Shown here: piece after piece, positions 32,575-46,799 of the stretch | How positions within the stretch are numbered: position 1 is the first letter of the stretch | How the letters are laid out: each line of letters starts with the position of its first letter | Assembly: GCA_013397845.1 (NCBI GenBank) | Contig: VZTG01006314.1 | Span: forward strand, 171,140 to 235,139 | DNA: 64,000 nt | Source: Melanocharis versteri | Lineage: Eukaryota; Chordata; Aves; Passeriformes; Melanocharitidae | Direction: 5' to 3' | Notes under the pieces: generated by a model | Seen by the model: only the letters and a program-made list of their open reading frames with translations | Databases searched by the model: none | Told to the model about the DNA's origin: nothing | Made by a program: the position numbers and the translations under genes

Positions 32575-35500
32575 CATTTGACAAAAAAGTACTGAACAAC
32601 TCCTGCTCAGCTCTGAAAATCTCATCATGGCGTCATGTAAGAAACTATCAGGCAAGCGATTATTTACATAATTTTTTAGTCAGACACCCTAAAAGAAGAC
32701 ACTTCTCATATCTTAACATGGTATGACATGCTTAACACAACTCAGAGCAAGAATTATGAAGTCAACAACTTGGATAATGGGTAAAATTGGCAATTTCTAA
32801 AGATCTTCCGAACTTTAAGAACTTTAGAAAGCCTTTAAAAATGTTACGACAGATTCAATGGCAGCTTTTAATTGCAATGTATTTCTGTGTGTACTTTTAA
32901 GGTATCAACTGATTAACACTGACGTGATCAGGGAATTCATACTTGCACATATATTAATGGTATTAATAGTTTCATACATGCCATCATTTAACCGAGCTAC
33001 ACAGTAAAGAACAAAATTCTCACTGTTTAGAAGGACTTAGGGCACACATCTGTCCACCTAAAATTTTTGAGAGCCCTGACTGCTGATACCCCTCCAGCAC
33101 ATCTCTGCAGTGTGTTTTCTTGTGCAAATCTACTGAAATGAAGCGCTGTGAGCCAGCCTGTAGGAAAAACGCCCTCGCTGGGGTTCAGCGGTACAGCTCA
33201 CCTTCAGGCTGAACCAACTGGGTTATCTGAGGCTACTGAAGGAAGAAGAAGACAAAGAGGAAGTAAAGGGGTAGATATAGCCTCCTTTAAGTACTACTAA
33301 TCCTCCAACCTTAAATTTAGGAGAATGGATAAGTTTAGTAACCCGAGAGGATCTATTGCTATGCAGAGCTCTCCTCTCTTATTTGATCTGTCATTCCTTA
33401 GGAACATGGTAAGGACCATGACCTCGACCTCGGGGAGCAGAGCCACAAAGCAGATGCCTGCCCTCAGCCCCCAAAGGGACGGGAGACAGTCAAAAAGAGT
33501 TGGTTGAGAAGTAATGTTTCCTTTTTGGTGGGTAGTTACTTCATGTGAGGAAACACTCCCTCTCTTAAACTGCCCTTGGACTCAGGCATGAGGAAAAATA
33601 GAGAGATAGGCTTAATTCTTTCCATTTGAGGCCTTGCTAACCCTCAGCTGCTTGGTTCACACATAGGAGAGGCTAAAAGCAAGGTTAACTACAGAGCATA
33701 GCAATTTTGTCTTTAAATTTTTAATTCCTTCTTTATCCTCTGCCTCTGTACAAGCTCTAACACAACCTTCAGGATGATGTGACAGGGTGGGAGTACAGGG
33801 TGAGTATCTCTCCCTCTCATCGTGGATCTTCAGCAGGCTAATCTCTTGCCATCCCTGTATTTTTCTTGGCAGTTGATAAGCTTCAAGGGCTTCTGGAACG
33901 GCACTAATGTATTACAGTTTTAGCAGTCCTTGATGCAAACCGCATCCAGTGCCCAGAATTACCCACTCAACATGCAAAGAAAGTTGGCTCATAGGATTTA
34001 AATCCCAGGCATCGCTGGGCAAGTCTCCATCCCTAGCTCATGGTGTTCCTCCAGCTCCTGGCAGGAGACCAGCATTTAGCAGTTTTTCCATAGGGAGGAA
34101 GTGCTCAGTTTCTAAAATTTGCAGATACGGCATATTAGCTTCCCCCCTTCGCAGCTAACAGGTGGAGCCCTTTCCAGCCAGGGACGCTCGCTGCAGATTT
34201 GAGTTTTGCTAGGAGCTGTTGCCAAGGCATTCTTCTTCCGAGCATGAAGTTTACATTACAGCAAGGAAATGGGGACACCAGGAAATGGGACAGAACAACT
34301 TGGCTCGTCTGGCAAGGCTTGTCCAGCAACCAGACAAAATCTGATCTTATCTTGAATGAAACCTCATTATTACAATGGTGTTGTGTTTGCTCTTTCCTCC
34401 CAGCACCCAGAACGCACAAGCACCACTGAGCCCTGATGAGTATCTGCTCCAGCTGCCTGCCAAGAGTTTGGTTTGCATATCTCCTGGGCATCCCCTGGGA
34501 CAGAGACTGGAGGATCACGGAGGAAAAGGAGACAGATGGGATGAGATTGAGGATTCAGAGGACTGGGAATCAAGCTCCAAGAAGCTGTGAACAGTGTGAC
34601 ACTGCTCACTTTCTAGGGGTGCATGACATTTAGCAAAGCCCCAGCCTAGGACTGGTGTTACATTCCACTACGTATTAGATACACACAGGATAGCAATGAG
34701 GAGAGCAACTAAACCACCTGACAAATTCCTAAGAAATTGCATGGGATCAGCTGAGAGGAAAAGAAAAAGTGTATCTTTTCACCTCGGCAAGGAGAAAAGT
34801 GGTTACAAACCCAGAAGAACACAGAAGCCAGGCAGTAACTGCACATCCGCAGTGCTGTCACAGGCACCCACGTGAAGGTGGTTGTTTTCTCTACAACTTG
34901 CAGAACTGTTGGCAGTTTAACATAAATACATGAACAACGTTCAGTGCAGCTGTTTGCAGGCAGAACAGTTCTGGCCAAGATGCCAGTGAGAGCCACTCAG
35001 CAGCACGGGCACATCCTGCCCTGTGCCTGCACAAGGTGCTGGCTGTGCCAAAAGCATCACCTGTAACAAGGGGGAACCTGGCTGGGAACACACATGGCAC
35101 TGCTCCCTGCACCCCTCTGAGCCAATAGCTAGTTTACAAATAATACATCACATCCCTCGGTGTCATATGACCATGGGATAAAGCAGCATGTAGGAGCTTG
35201 GCATCAGCCAGCCAGGAAACCTGTAATAACTGCTGTTGGGCTAACTTTGGCTGTATTTGATTCCCTGGTGCTCTCTACGTAGTTGGTTGGGATTTGAGAG
35301 AGAGAAGCCACGCATTTGCTCAAGGCAGAAGGAGGATGCAAGAAGGGGAAAGCAGAAAGGGCTGCGTGCTTAGCTGCTGTGTTACGTGTTTCTACTACGA
35401 ATATACCAGTCTTGTGACAGAACCCAATCTCGGTGACTTCTCTGTGCACAAGAGTGAAAATCTTGCAATCCTACCATGTCAGATCCTCGGGCAGCAATGC

Positions 35501-36144
35501 CCACGGTTCTCACATGGAAATTACACTTGGCAGTTCCGCTTGTCACACATAAATGCAATACATAAACTGGCTGCTCAGGCACATGCTGGCTTTTGAAATG
35601 GAGTATGAGAGACTCCAGGCCAGGAGAGGCCATGTTTCAGCTCTTCTTGATTACTCCAGGAAACACCCCTCTCCAGAGCCTCCCAGCACTACGGTACCTC
35701 TTGCTTAGTGCAAAATGCTGCTGCTGCTAAATCACATTGCTCATGAAGCCCCCATCATTAATTCTTCTACCAGACTCTCCTCCAATCTAGAAATCAACTG
35801 TTGAACCATGTTCAAAGCTCTTTACACACCCAGCCCTTCCCTGACATAGTTTGCTTCCCTCTGTTTCATCACCGATCCAAATTTCTGTAACTCTTGAGTC
35901 AAAGTATTGACAAACGCCTCTGAGATTCCTCCATGCAACCGCACATCCATCATTCTTGCACCCATCTTCAGGACCCTTCTCCATACCTCAGTGTGCCCAG
36001 AAAGCCACTCCATCCTTCCATATGGTGAAACCACTTACAATTCAGATAGAGAGACCCCCAGAGCAGGGACCATCTGCTACTGCTTGAAGAGCACCCAGCT
36101 CTCAACACACCCCAGTGCCAGTCAGGTACAAAACAGCAACAGAT

Positions 36145-36205
36145 ACACCATGGAATCACTCCAGTTGGGAAGTACCTCAGGAGACTCCTAATCTAGTGCC
36201 TCTGG
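36145..36205 (-). mobile_element. Possible short old CR1 3' end
   Basis: CACCATGGAATCACTCCAGT followed by TGGGAAGTACCTCAGGAG resembles a reversed CR1 terminus. Only about 60 bp, weak. Confidence 0.45.
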
Positions 36206-38767
36206 TGTCAGCAGTGTATTCTCCTTGCCCTTCCAGGCTGTGGATTTGTGTGTGGATTATCATAAGCATGTGCATATATGTTCATACAGACATACACAGA
36301 CACTTACATTTATTCCTTGAAAATTCAGGGAAGGACTAGAAGACATAGATTTGTGCAGCCATTCTGATCCAGATCTGACTCACCTCCGAGGCTTTGATGC
36401 TTTTTGTGCCCAAGCCTTTGGCTTTTGCCTCCTAAATTATGTCCTCCTCACGATAAAAACCTGATGTAGACTCATTTGGGTGACAGAGGCTGCACCACCC
36501 AGGAGCTACAAAAAATCCTGCATCAGAAATGGGGTGAAAAAAGTGGGTTTTGTTCAGACAAACCAAGGGGAGATAGCACACTCAAATTTTTAAAAGGTTC
36601 GCTTTGTGCTAAGCGAAGAGTCAGAGTGAATACAGCCCATCAAAAGCAGTAGTCTAAAAGTTTAATGGTTTCTGAGTGCATGTAAGTGCAGTCTGAATTC
36701 AGCCCAAGACCACCACAAGAGCTCCAGAAGGTTTAAGTTCAGCTTGCCAGGGCTCCTCCTGCTCAGCCATGCGATCTCATACCTTGCCTTGCACAGGATC
36801 AGTTTCATCCACATTTTTCAAAATGTAAAGAAACAGATGTGCCCAGAGGGCGTTGCCTGTCCAAGCTGGGCGGGATGTGCCTGTTCTTTCCCACTGCCTG
36901 CAGATCAGCATAGTCCCAGCGACACCAGGGTGAGCTGAACCCCACCCTCCAGGACTGACTGGCAGCCACAGGACAACCCTCCTGGAGCCAAGATCTACCA
37001 GGCCACTCCTTAACCTGAACTTTGAGAGGGCTTTCTTTACAAAAACTTTTTTCTATAGGACAGGTGTAACGAGACCACCTTGAGGAGTTTTGGAAATGGT
37101 TGAAGGGCTCCTGCAAACCAACACTGACACCAGCAGCACCATTAACTTTACACACCGGTCTGGAAGTACTGGCAGGGCAATTCAGTCATGCTGTCATAGC
37201 ACAGCCAAAGGGATGAAATGACAAGTCTCACTTCTCGACTGTTCTCCTGTCATAAGTCTAAAATATATGGAACGAGGTTAGCCAGAAGACGGAGGGAGTC
37301 AATCTCCCAATGAATGCAAGGCAAGAGTAAATACGAGATATCAACATACACCTCAAAACCACGAACGAAGGCAGGGCCGATGACAGCTGAGCGGCATCAG
37401 GGTTAGATCTGGGAGCACACAGAGAGGAATTCACAGAAAACAAAGGGAAAAGTGCTCCCAAAATAGCCTGGCAACTGTCATCACTCGAACTGTCAGCACT
37501 GGAAGGTATGACCTTGCCATGGTGTCCCATGATCACAGCTCTGCTCTTAAGGGCCTTCTGTCAGAACCGGCACTGCCCAAAAATTCCACCTCAAAGTGAT
37601 CCCCGTATCTCTGGCAACACAGATTACATTCACCAGTGATTTGGGGAACAACGAACAGTTCATACTGCTGCTCCTGCAAAACCACAGAGCTTTTGCACCT
37701 TCTCTTCTCTCTCCTCAGCCTCAGCTTCTGTGTGTCCTCATGCCTCACCACCCTGCACAGGCACTTCCGTACCACCAACTCAGCGTTAAAATCTTTATGC
37801 TTTAAAATCCTTGGCAAATCTAATTCTGAAGCAACAGCCTTAGAACCAGCAGAAGGAGGTAAATTCTGTCACAAAGAGAACAGGGGGAAAGAGAGCAAAA
37901 TGAGATAAAAAGATTCATTTTCTAGTCTGATTAATTAGCTATGGAGGTTCATTTTTTTAACAGCAGTTGAGTCATACTTCTCATGTGAGCAGGAAGAGAG
38001 ATATGGATTATATCAGATTTTTCCACTGGGAGAAGCCCCACACACAACGAGAAGTACTCAGCAGTATCCATGTCAGTCATCAAAAGAAACCAACAACAAA
38101 TCTCTTGCAATGATTAGCACAACAAAAAACCCAGCAGAGCGCATGGGAAGAGAGGAATATGTGCAAAGGCATTATTATGCCATGAACATAGCATTTCCAA
38201 GATTAAATAGCAGCATGAAATGTCAGGTGGAGAAGTGCTTTGAATAGAAGCCACATTTTGAAACTATTTTGAAACTCCCCACACCTTCATATATGCACTG
38301 GGGCCATTGACTTATTTACAGGGAGTCAGATGTAAATACCTGCTGCACTAAAGCAGAGATGGCTTGGCTAAATGTCTGTGGAATTCTTTAGAATTGCCAG
38401 GACTCCTGCATATGCTGCAGTGGTGGTGCTGCCAGTGAGTGCTGAAGCACCACACTTTGCTTCCCCTCGACTGGACAGGACCTGCCCTCACTCTCGGAAT
38501 GCCAAAGCTTCCAGCTCGGCTTCTGTGGGAAACAGGAGCCACTGCGGGAAGGAAAGAGAAGGTCAGCCGGACACGCACACTCTGTTACTGAAAGGGGAGG
38601 GAAACGGGAAGAAAGCTAAATTGCTCTGCTTTTACTCTTGCTAGGGTGCCAGGCACAGGAACGCAGGATTGCCTCATTTAACAGTTCTAATCAAAGAGCA
38701 TTTTGGCAAACCTAGGAAGATCAACTCAGACCACATAGACATGGATTCACTATGCAAAGAGCCCCAG

Positions 38768-38924
38768 CAACCAGGGAATGGTCACAGCCCCAAGGCTGCC
38801 AGAGCTCAGGGAGTGTTTGGACAATGCTCTCAGGCACAGAGTGAGATTATTGGGGTGTCTGTGCAGGGCCAGGAGCTGGATTCCATGATCCCTTCCAACT
38901 CAGGACGTTTTATAGTCCTATGAA
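38768..38924 (+). mobile_element. CR1 LINE 3' end
   Basis: GGGAATGGTCACAGCCCCAA, then GCAGGGCCAGGAGCTGGATT, ending TTTTATAGTCCTATGAAC. Confidence 0.88.
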
Positions 38925-41619
38925 CCCCTCCAGCCACACAGTACTTCTGCTCCCATGTGTCCAGCAACTTGCACTGAATTCACCTCTCATCCAAACAGGG
39001 CCCAAGACATTGATTTTCCACTTCCACTGTGCTCCTCCTCTGCAGCCGATGGACTGGTTTGCCATTTGTGTTCACAGTCCACAACACAGCTCTAAAACAG
39101 CACCAGGCCATGTGGGACTGACTTCAGAATTCACCCTAGATCATCATTTTACTCCCTTCCTTTTCATCATCATCATCCCACTAGTTCCAGCATGATTTTT
39201 AATACCCATTATTTCAACAGCACTCAGAGGCTAATGCTTTGTACCATGTGAGAAGAGCTTGAAACGAGTCTAGTACATGATCAACTGCCAACACTAAAAA
39301 TAAAGTCTTTCTGTCACTAAAAAGCAGGGACTGCCAGTTTTCTAATGGTGTGGAGCAGCACTGGCTTTTCAAGTCTCACCAGTTTAGTCATTCTCATCAC
39401 TAAGTATGTAATTTCTCTCCCCCTCAGCCAGCACTCCCTGGCACTCGATCAAGACAATCTATATAAAATCTTGCCCTTAAATTACTGAAATTTTCATTCC
39501 TGCCCAAAATAACTCTATGTTTCATAATTAGAAAGCTCACAAGCATTTCACTCATGTGTGGAAAATGGAAATTTAGACACTGTATATTTGCTTAGCAAAG
39601 AAATGTTCTGCTAACATTCTCTGTCCTGACAGGTGCTCCATCAGGGCTACACTGCATTATTTAATGCAATTCCTAAAGACTTCATTTTCAGAACATAAGC
39701 GAGTATAGATGGGGTCCTGCCATCATCTCTGTAACACAAACATATCCTAAACTTCCAGGATGCAGCCTTAGATCAGCTTCAGCCAAATCAAGGTCGTGTC
39801 CTGCAGCCCAGGGCTGACATTCGCCCCACTGCCTTGAAGGGCCGCTGGTGGTGGCTAAGCAGCACAGTATGGCCAGTGCCAAATGGGGACTCTCCTGGTC
39901 AATAATGAGGGAAAAATATGTAAAATTACTTTATGGCCCACTTGGAAAGGTAGCTCCACTCACACCACACCTGCTGGAAGGGCAAGCTGGGGTGGGAAGG
40001 CTAGGCATAGCCCCTCTGCTCCGGCCCAGAATCCTCTACGGGAAGAGCCTCTCCAGGTCTTCTCCTACCCCGGCAGAGACATGGAAAAACAGCTGCAAAT
40101 TATTTTAGCTACAACTTGGCAAACTAAAGGTGAGATTTGTGTTGCCTAACTATAGACCTCAAAGGCAGACAGAGAAATCTCTGTGGATCACTCCAGGCTT
40201 TCTTTAGTCTCTGCCATGGCAGGATTTTGCAGCAGGCTCTGCTGAAGCCAGGGCTGCCCTCACCCTGCCTTATACCCAACCAGCAGACTCTCTCCCTCAC
40301 CAAGGGCACTGACACTCATTTGATACCCCACTGAACAGATCCAGGAGCTAAACCGGCTCACAGTGGGACCAGACAAGCACTTGCACTGGTATGAAAGGCA
40401 CATGACAGGAGCAGCAGGAAGGGCAGGACTGAGATAGTCTTAAGCTACCACACAGTATCTTTCTTATGTCAAGACAGACAGCTCATGCTGCCTACCGCTC
40501 AGGGAAAAATGGATTTTTCAACACAGAAAGCATCCAAGTCACTCCAGGGCCAGTACTGCTTTCACAGAAACCAGCTCTACCTTATAGACACCAAAGTTCA
40601 TATAGCAGAAGTTTCATGAGCTCCTGGAAATGCCAAAAATGCTCAATTAGCACTAAGTGACTAGAAACCAGTGGCTGTGAGCAGAAACACCTCAACACAA
40701 CTACAGGTGAAGAGCAAGAGGAGATCCCTTGGAGGGATTCATTGGCAGTTTATTCAGACTGTCAGGCCCTTGGTTTCTGTGCACATCCCTATCTTGCTGT
40801 CTTGCAGCCACAAGTTTTGTTTCAAGATCTGAATCTCACCTTTGTGGCCAGAAAAAAGAAGCTGGTATATAAAAAGAAAAACATACAGTCAGTAATTCTA
40901 TTTTTTTATTTTCCTTTCCAGTCTGGCAGTGTGCTGGAAAGTTTAAATTTGCTACTTTGCAATTATATATTCAGTGGCTAAAACCTCTCTAAGGATCAGT
41001 CCATGTGCTCCTAGAGGCAAAAATCATCCCCAGACAGATGTGTGGCAGGTTGCTTGGGCATTTTCCAGTCCCATGCCACTCAGAGCCTTCTCAGTCAAGC
41101 AAACAAGGCGTTTTTCTGAGTTTTGTCACTCTTCCTGCCCACACCTGAACAAGAGCCTGGCATCCACCACGGCTCAACTGCCACAGTCACTGTTCCCAGC
41201 AGGAAAAGGCTCCACATCAATCAGAGGACACAGAATTTTCCTTGAAGCATAACAAATGATGGAGCTGACAAAGAGAGGGCTGGATAAAGAAACCTTTCTA
41301 AAAATAAAGTGATTCCACACTATTCCTGACAAGCCCATAGCTACAATTCTGCAGCATTTCCATTTCTAGTGCCATCACTGCGATTTGCAACATCACTTAC
41401 CACAATGCAGCTTTAAGGAAATGTTTTCTTTTAAATGCTGCTGAAACCTTGATATAATTAGATATTACAGCAGAAGTTAAGCTAGGTATTTTCCCAAAAC
41501 ACAGCAAATAAACCTATCTAAACACAGCAATTTAAGTCTGGACTATAGCTGGCATTTTTAGTGTAGTAGGTAAAGAACACAGGCGTTCATGGTCCTATGA
41601 CACAGTCTGCACATTCCTT

Positions 41620-42128
41620 CATAGAATCCTAGACTGGTTTGGGTTTGAAGGAAACTTAAAGTTCTGGAGCCCCTCTGCTCTGAAGCCAGGCTGGGAGAGC
41701 TGGGGGTGCTCAGCTTGGAGAAGAGAAGGCTCTGGGGAGACCTTAGAGTCCCTTCCAGTAGCTAAAGAGGCCCCAGGAGAGGCACAGGCAGGGACACCTT
41801 CCACTATCCCAGGTTGCTCCAAGCCCCATCCAGTCTGGCCTGGACACTTCCAGGGATGGGGCAGCCACAGCTTCTCTGGACAACCTGTGCCAGGGCCTCC
41901 CACCCTCACTGCCAAGAATTCCTTCCCAATATCCCCATCTATCCCTACCTTCTGGCAGTGGGAAGCCATTCCCCCTCATCCTGACATTCCAGGCCCTTGT
42001 CCAAAGTCCCTCTCTGGCTTTCTGGGAGACCCTTTAGGCACTGGAAGGAGCTCTAGAGTCTCTTAGCCTTCTCTTCTCTGGGCTGAACACGCCCAGTTCT
42101 CCCAGCCTGGCTCCAGAGCAGAGCTAAA
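41620..42128 (-). mobile_element. CR1 LINE 3' fragment containing an inverted CR1 segment
   Basis: A minus-orientation CR1 tail (ATAGAATCCTAGACTGGTTT to CCCAGCCTGGCTCCAGAGCA) interrupted at about 41663-41775 by a CR1 piece in the opposite orientation. That piece, with GCTCTGAAGCCAGGCTGGGA and GGAGAAGAGAAGGCTC, matches the reverse complement of 42020-42125. Confidence 0.88.
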
Positions 42129-43339
42129 AACTTTTCAAGAACTCCCAATACTGGAAAAATACGTATGTTTGAGGATCCAATTTGTATGAGTTTTCAAATG
42201 CCAACCAAACTTTCAGGCAGAACTCATTTGCACTTGCCTTTATTCACAGAAGAAAAAAGAAGAAAAAGAAATCAATTGACACTGTTAGGGCTGCTCAGTC
42301 ATAGCAAAGTGTCTTTGCGTTTTTTTATTCCTGTGGGAAACAAACTAAAGCAAATCTCAGCACAGCCACCAGTAACAAAATCCTCCACTGCTAGTTTCTG
42401 AGCACATTCCCCTCCTGCTGCCATCAGCAGTCCAAACAAAGGGCAGGGACTCCATCCTGGTGATGTCCGTGGAAAAGAGAGGTGGTGGCCAACATGGTAC
42501 AGAGAGCACTGAGCTCTTAAAGAAAGCGACTTGTGGAATACGGTCACTGCAGAGGGACAGGAACTGCTTGACTGCCCTGTGAGACTCTCACAGAGTAGCT
42601 GAGTGTGCCAAGGATGTGGCCATGCACTGCCCCTTGTCAAAGCACGACCAGGTATCTTGGTAGTTTGAAAGATGGACACAACTAAGGTGTCAACTTTCCC
42701 CAGTGACACGAATCACATTTCAAGTCTAATCAGGAACTGTGGTCTCCGTGATCAAAGAAATACAGACCTCACACAAACTTTTATGTTTTCCTCAGAGTAA
42801 CATAAACCGGGTAATTGCCTCAGTGCAGCGCACATGCCCCGCGTGGCTGAGGTTCTGGCAGCCCGCCACGAACTCTGCCTGAGTGCCCTCACAGGACTTC
42901 CACAGCATCACACAGATGGCAGATGCTGAAAAAAGGTCGCAGCTAGAAATGGTGAGAGCAATGAATGCATCCAGCAAAGGGAGGGCTGGCAGGGGAGCAA
43001 ACTCCCCACCTCTGTAACCACCAGGAGCACCAGCCAGGCAGCTGCCTGGGCTTACAGGTGAACTACAGCACTTACTCATCCCTGAAGTAAATCAAAACCT
43101 GGTGAAGTCCAGCTGGAGGATGGTGAATTCTCTGTTTATTGCACTGTGTCTCCTGAGCATGAGTCTGCCCTGCAGGTGGGTGGCACAGGAAATCCTCAGG
43201 AACAGCGTACTACAACCTGGATGGTGAACAGGAGAATTCTGGAGAGGGCAAGGTTTGTCAACAAAGCCCAGCTGCCAGAGGCATGCAACAACCTCTTATG
43301 TGAGTGGATCACCCCAGCCCAGACAAAGCCACCAAGTTA

Positions 43340-43775
43340 ATCAGAGGGATGGAGCACCTCTCCTATGAGGAAAGGCTGAGGGAACTAGGATTGTTCAGCC
43401 CGGAAAAGAGAAGACTTTAGAGTGACCTAATTGTTACCTTCCAGTGCCTTATGGGAATTTACAGGAAAGATGGGGCAAGACTATTTACAAGAGCATGTAG
43501 TGACAGGACAAGGGGGAATGGGTTCAAATTGAAAGAGGGCAGGTTTAGATTAGATATTAAGAAAAAAATATTCACTGTGAGGGAGATGAGGCCCTGGCAC
43601 AAGTAGCCCAGGGAAGCTGTGGATGCCCCATCCCTGGGGGTGCTCAAGGCCAGGCTGCATGAGGCTCTGTACAACCTGGTCTAATCAGAAGTGCCCCTGT
43701 CCATGGCAGGGGGGTTGGAACTAGATGGGTCTTCAAAGCCTCCTTCCAACCCAAACAATTCTATGACTCTATGGT
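43340..43775 (+). mobile_element. CR1 LINE 3' fragment
   Basis: GGGATGGAGCACCTCTCCTA, then GACTATTTACAAGAGCATGT, ending CAATTCTATGACTCTATGG, an intact CR1 terminus. Confidence 0.92.
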
Positions 43776-44221
43776 TTCTGCTGCAGAGTAAAGAGACACA
43801 GGAAGACTTTCAGAGGAATCCCAATGCAGCCCCACAATGCAGCACATCTCTGTGCCAGCTGTGAAGGAAGAGCTCACAAGAGGAAGCAGTGAAATGATCC
43901 TTGGGAGAGCAATCCCGGGTTTGTCTCACTGGAACATGACTGCAGATTCCCAAGACCATGGATGCACCCCTGGTTGCAGGCTGAGTTCCCAGCTTGAAGC
44001 AAGAGCAAGGCCATGAGCAGGTGGATTTCAGGCACAAGGCTGGCCAGGTAGCGATGGCCATGGGATGCAGGTGAGTTCCCTGCTGCAAGCATGGCAGGTG
44101 CACAGGCAGGGCAGGTTCCAGAAACTCAATGGCTTGGAAGAGGAGCTGGACAGCAGGATCACTTGGGTAGCAGGACTGCTTGGGCAGCACTCCCGGAAAC
44201 CATGTCAAGGCTATGTGTATT

Positions 44222-44460
44222 AGAATCATGGAATCTTCTGAGCAGGAAGGGACTCACAGGAATCATGCAGTCCAACCCCTGGCCCTGCACAGACACCCCA
44301 ACAATCCCACCCTGTGCATCCCTGAGAGCATTGTCCAAATGCTCCTGGAGCTCTGGCAGCCTTGGGGCTGTGACCATTCCCTGGGGAGCCTGGGCAGTGC
44401 CCAGCACTCTGTGGGGGAAGAACCTTTCCCTGATATCTAGCCTAAACCTTCTCTGGTATA
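44222..44460 (-). mobile_element. CR1 LINE 3' end
   Basis: AGAATCATGGAATCTTCTGA, then CCCTGTGCATCCCTGAGAGC and TGGGGGAAGAACCTTTCCCT. Confidence 0.92.
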
Positions 44461-44794
44461 GCACCAGACAAATGGACAAACAGCAAGTGTGTCACTCTAT
44501 GGCTAAGATGGAAAGGAAGAGTCACTGAGAAGTGAGGAAACTCCTGGAATGGAGAAAAGGAAACATTTCACCAAACCCAAGAACCACCAAGCTGCTGGGG
44601 TCCCATCACTGGATCGGACAATGCAGAAGAGCAGGTGTAGAAGACTGTAATATTTCGTAAAAGATCCACCAAGGCTTTTACAGAAGGATGTCATGTGACA
44701 AAAAGGCACTGGAGTCTTTTGTAAGGTAAACAAGCATGAAGTCAAAGAAGATCCAGATGATACATGACATTCACCTCAGATACATGATGTGATT

Positions 44795-44882
44795 TTTTTG
44801 GGTTGTCCTGTACAGAGCCAGGGCATGGACTTGATGACCCTTGCGGGTCCCTTCCAACTCCAGAGATTCTATGAGTCTATCC
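44795..44882 (+). mobile_element. Short CR1 LINE 3' end
   Basis: ATGGACTTGATGACCCTTGC, then GGGTCCCTTCCAACTCCAGA and GATTCTATGAGTCTAT. Confidence 0.88.
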
Positions 44883-45064
44883 ACAAAGATTTTCTAAAGG
44901 ATTCTCACCAGGTCTCTCACTGCAGCTCCTGAAGCCACTGAGCTGCCCAGCTAAGAGGGAAGATCCTTGCACAATTAAATGTATTTTCATGATGAGGAGA
45001 TCAGAATATGCGATAGATCTTCTTCCTGGAGAGCTCTGCAGAAAGCTCTCCCCTAAGGTCTGTG

Positions 45065-45475
45065 CTACCGAATGTGCTACATAAAGGACCTGGAAGAGGA
45101 GGTGATCAGTGAGGTGAAGTTTGCTGGTGAAACTATTCAAGAGGTAAAGCAAAGGACGAATGTGAAGAATCTTACAGTACTGAGCAACTGCTGATAAAAC
45201 AGCAGATGAAATGCAGTACAGATCACTGTAGAGTGAATCACAGGCACAAAACACACCCAGCGTCATGTAAGAAAATGAAAGGCTCTGAGCTTATTACTGA
45301 GTTCAGATAAAAGCTTTTAGGATTATAACAAATAGCTGTAGGAAAATATCAGCTCCAAGCTCAGAAATCAAAGCAAATTCTGGAAATTACCTGGGGCGGA
45401 AGAAAACAAACCATAAAATATCATTAGGCCTCTATATAATGCACCAGAGTTTCAGTATCATAAGAAATTCTAGTC
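45065..45475 (+). mobile_element. Ancient CR1/L3 ORF2 3' fragment
   Basis: GTGATCAGTGAGGTGAAGTT and GCTGGTGAAACTATTCAAGA parallel the reverse-transcriptase region just before and at the YADD-type motif, and AAATATCATTAGGCCTCTAT fits the following part. Heavily decayed. Confidence 0.65.
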
Positions 45476-46799
45476 TCCACAACCGAAAAACATATGAGAG
45501 ACACGAATAGGACATGAATGACAAAAAGCTCAGCTTAAAAAATGAAAAAAAAAAACCCAAAACAAGACACAAAACCCACTCCAAAACCGAAACACCCAAA
45601 CAACTTACCCCATTTTCCAACACCATTTCTGACGGATTTTTGTGGCATCACAAATATGGTTTATGCTACCTGTAGGGTACCACAGAAATAAACTCCTTGG
45701 GGAAAAAAAAATGGCTGAAGTTTTCAGAAAGATAAAAAGAGAACAAGCTGTGAAAGGTTTGGGGAAACCAGGACGTTTGTTTCACATTTGCTCCCCCCAG
45801 CTGCTACCTTGACCTGCTACAGCTACACAGTAGGGATGGGGCTGGGTAAGGAATCCACAGCCTGCTATTCCCTGAGCCTGTGGGAACACTCCTCCAAAGG
45901 TCCCATCAGCACAGACTAAAGAGGCCCAGCTCTGTCTCTCCTGTTCAGCAAAAAGAGAATCAGAGATCATGTTTTACTGGTGCGAGATTAAACCAACAAG
46001 GAGAAGGTGCAGAGAGCTCCAGAGAGCAGAGCCCAGCCTCTCATAAACATTCTTACAGTGAAGTAAAACAGGAATATTCCTATATTTAGGTGGGAGAACC
46101 TAAAGGCAAAACAAGAACATAAAGGGCACAGCACAGGGGAATCACTGACGAGCTGAGAGCAGCTCCAGCACTGCTGTGCTGCAGCACACGCCAGCTTGAC
46201 GCCAGCCCTGACAGCTCCCACGCTGCTTCCTTGGGGTCTCTGTCTTCCACCACAGCATTCACTAATATGTTGTTATAGCATCAATGACTGATACCATTAC
46301 TTCTAATCTAGCATTTCCATGCCCTCCTCTCCGCCCCCCCGTGGGTAATTGAAGGCTGGCTGAATGACTCAGTAGGGTGCTGCTGAAGCAGGAAGCACAT
46401 CACCCATGGTTCCAACTGAGCCTGCCAGGCACTGGGACTACTCGGCTTCTGGGGGAGGTGCAGACAAGCTCTTTGTGGCGATGTTTAGGAAGTGATTAAT
46501 TAACTGTCTTTTCTAAAAAGCTCTGATAAACCTGGTCATGTCTCAGTGCAGAGGACTGAACTAGACAGGCTTCTGTGAGCTCTTCCAGCCACGTCTGGAA
46601 CTCTCCAACAGCAGCCATCTGCCCTCATCACCAAGACAGCCCAGTCTGGTTTGTGGGCAAACAGCAAAAGGCCAAACACATGGCAGCAAAAGAGGTACAG
46701 CTTTCAGCATCCTACCACAGAAGAAATATCCAAGCACTGCTCCAAGAAGCCAAAGCATTAGGAAACCAGTTTAGACAAACTGGAGAAGGGGTGAATGGT

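Noticed and set aside
45541..45562. Poly-A run as a sign of a processed retropseudogene
   Set aside because: No coding remnant precedes the run and no target duplication is seen; similar A-runs with CCC occur elsewhere (30642, 49493) as simple sequence.
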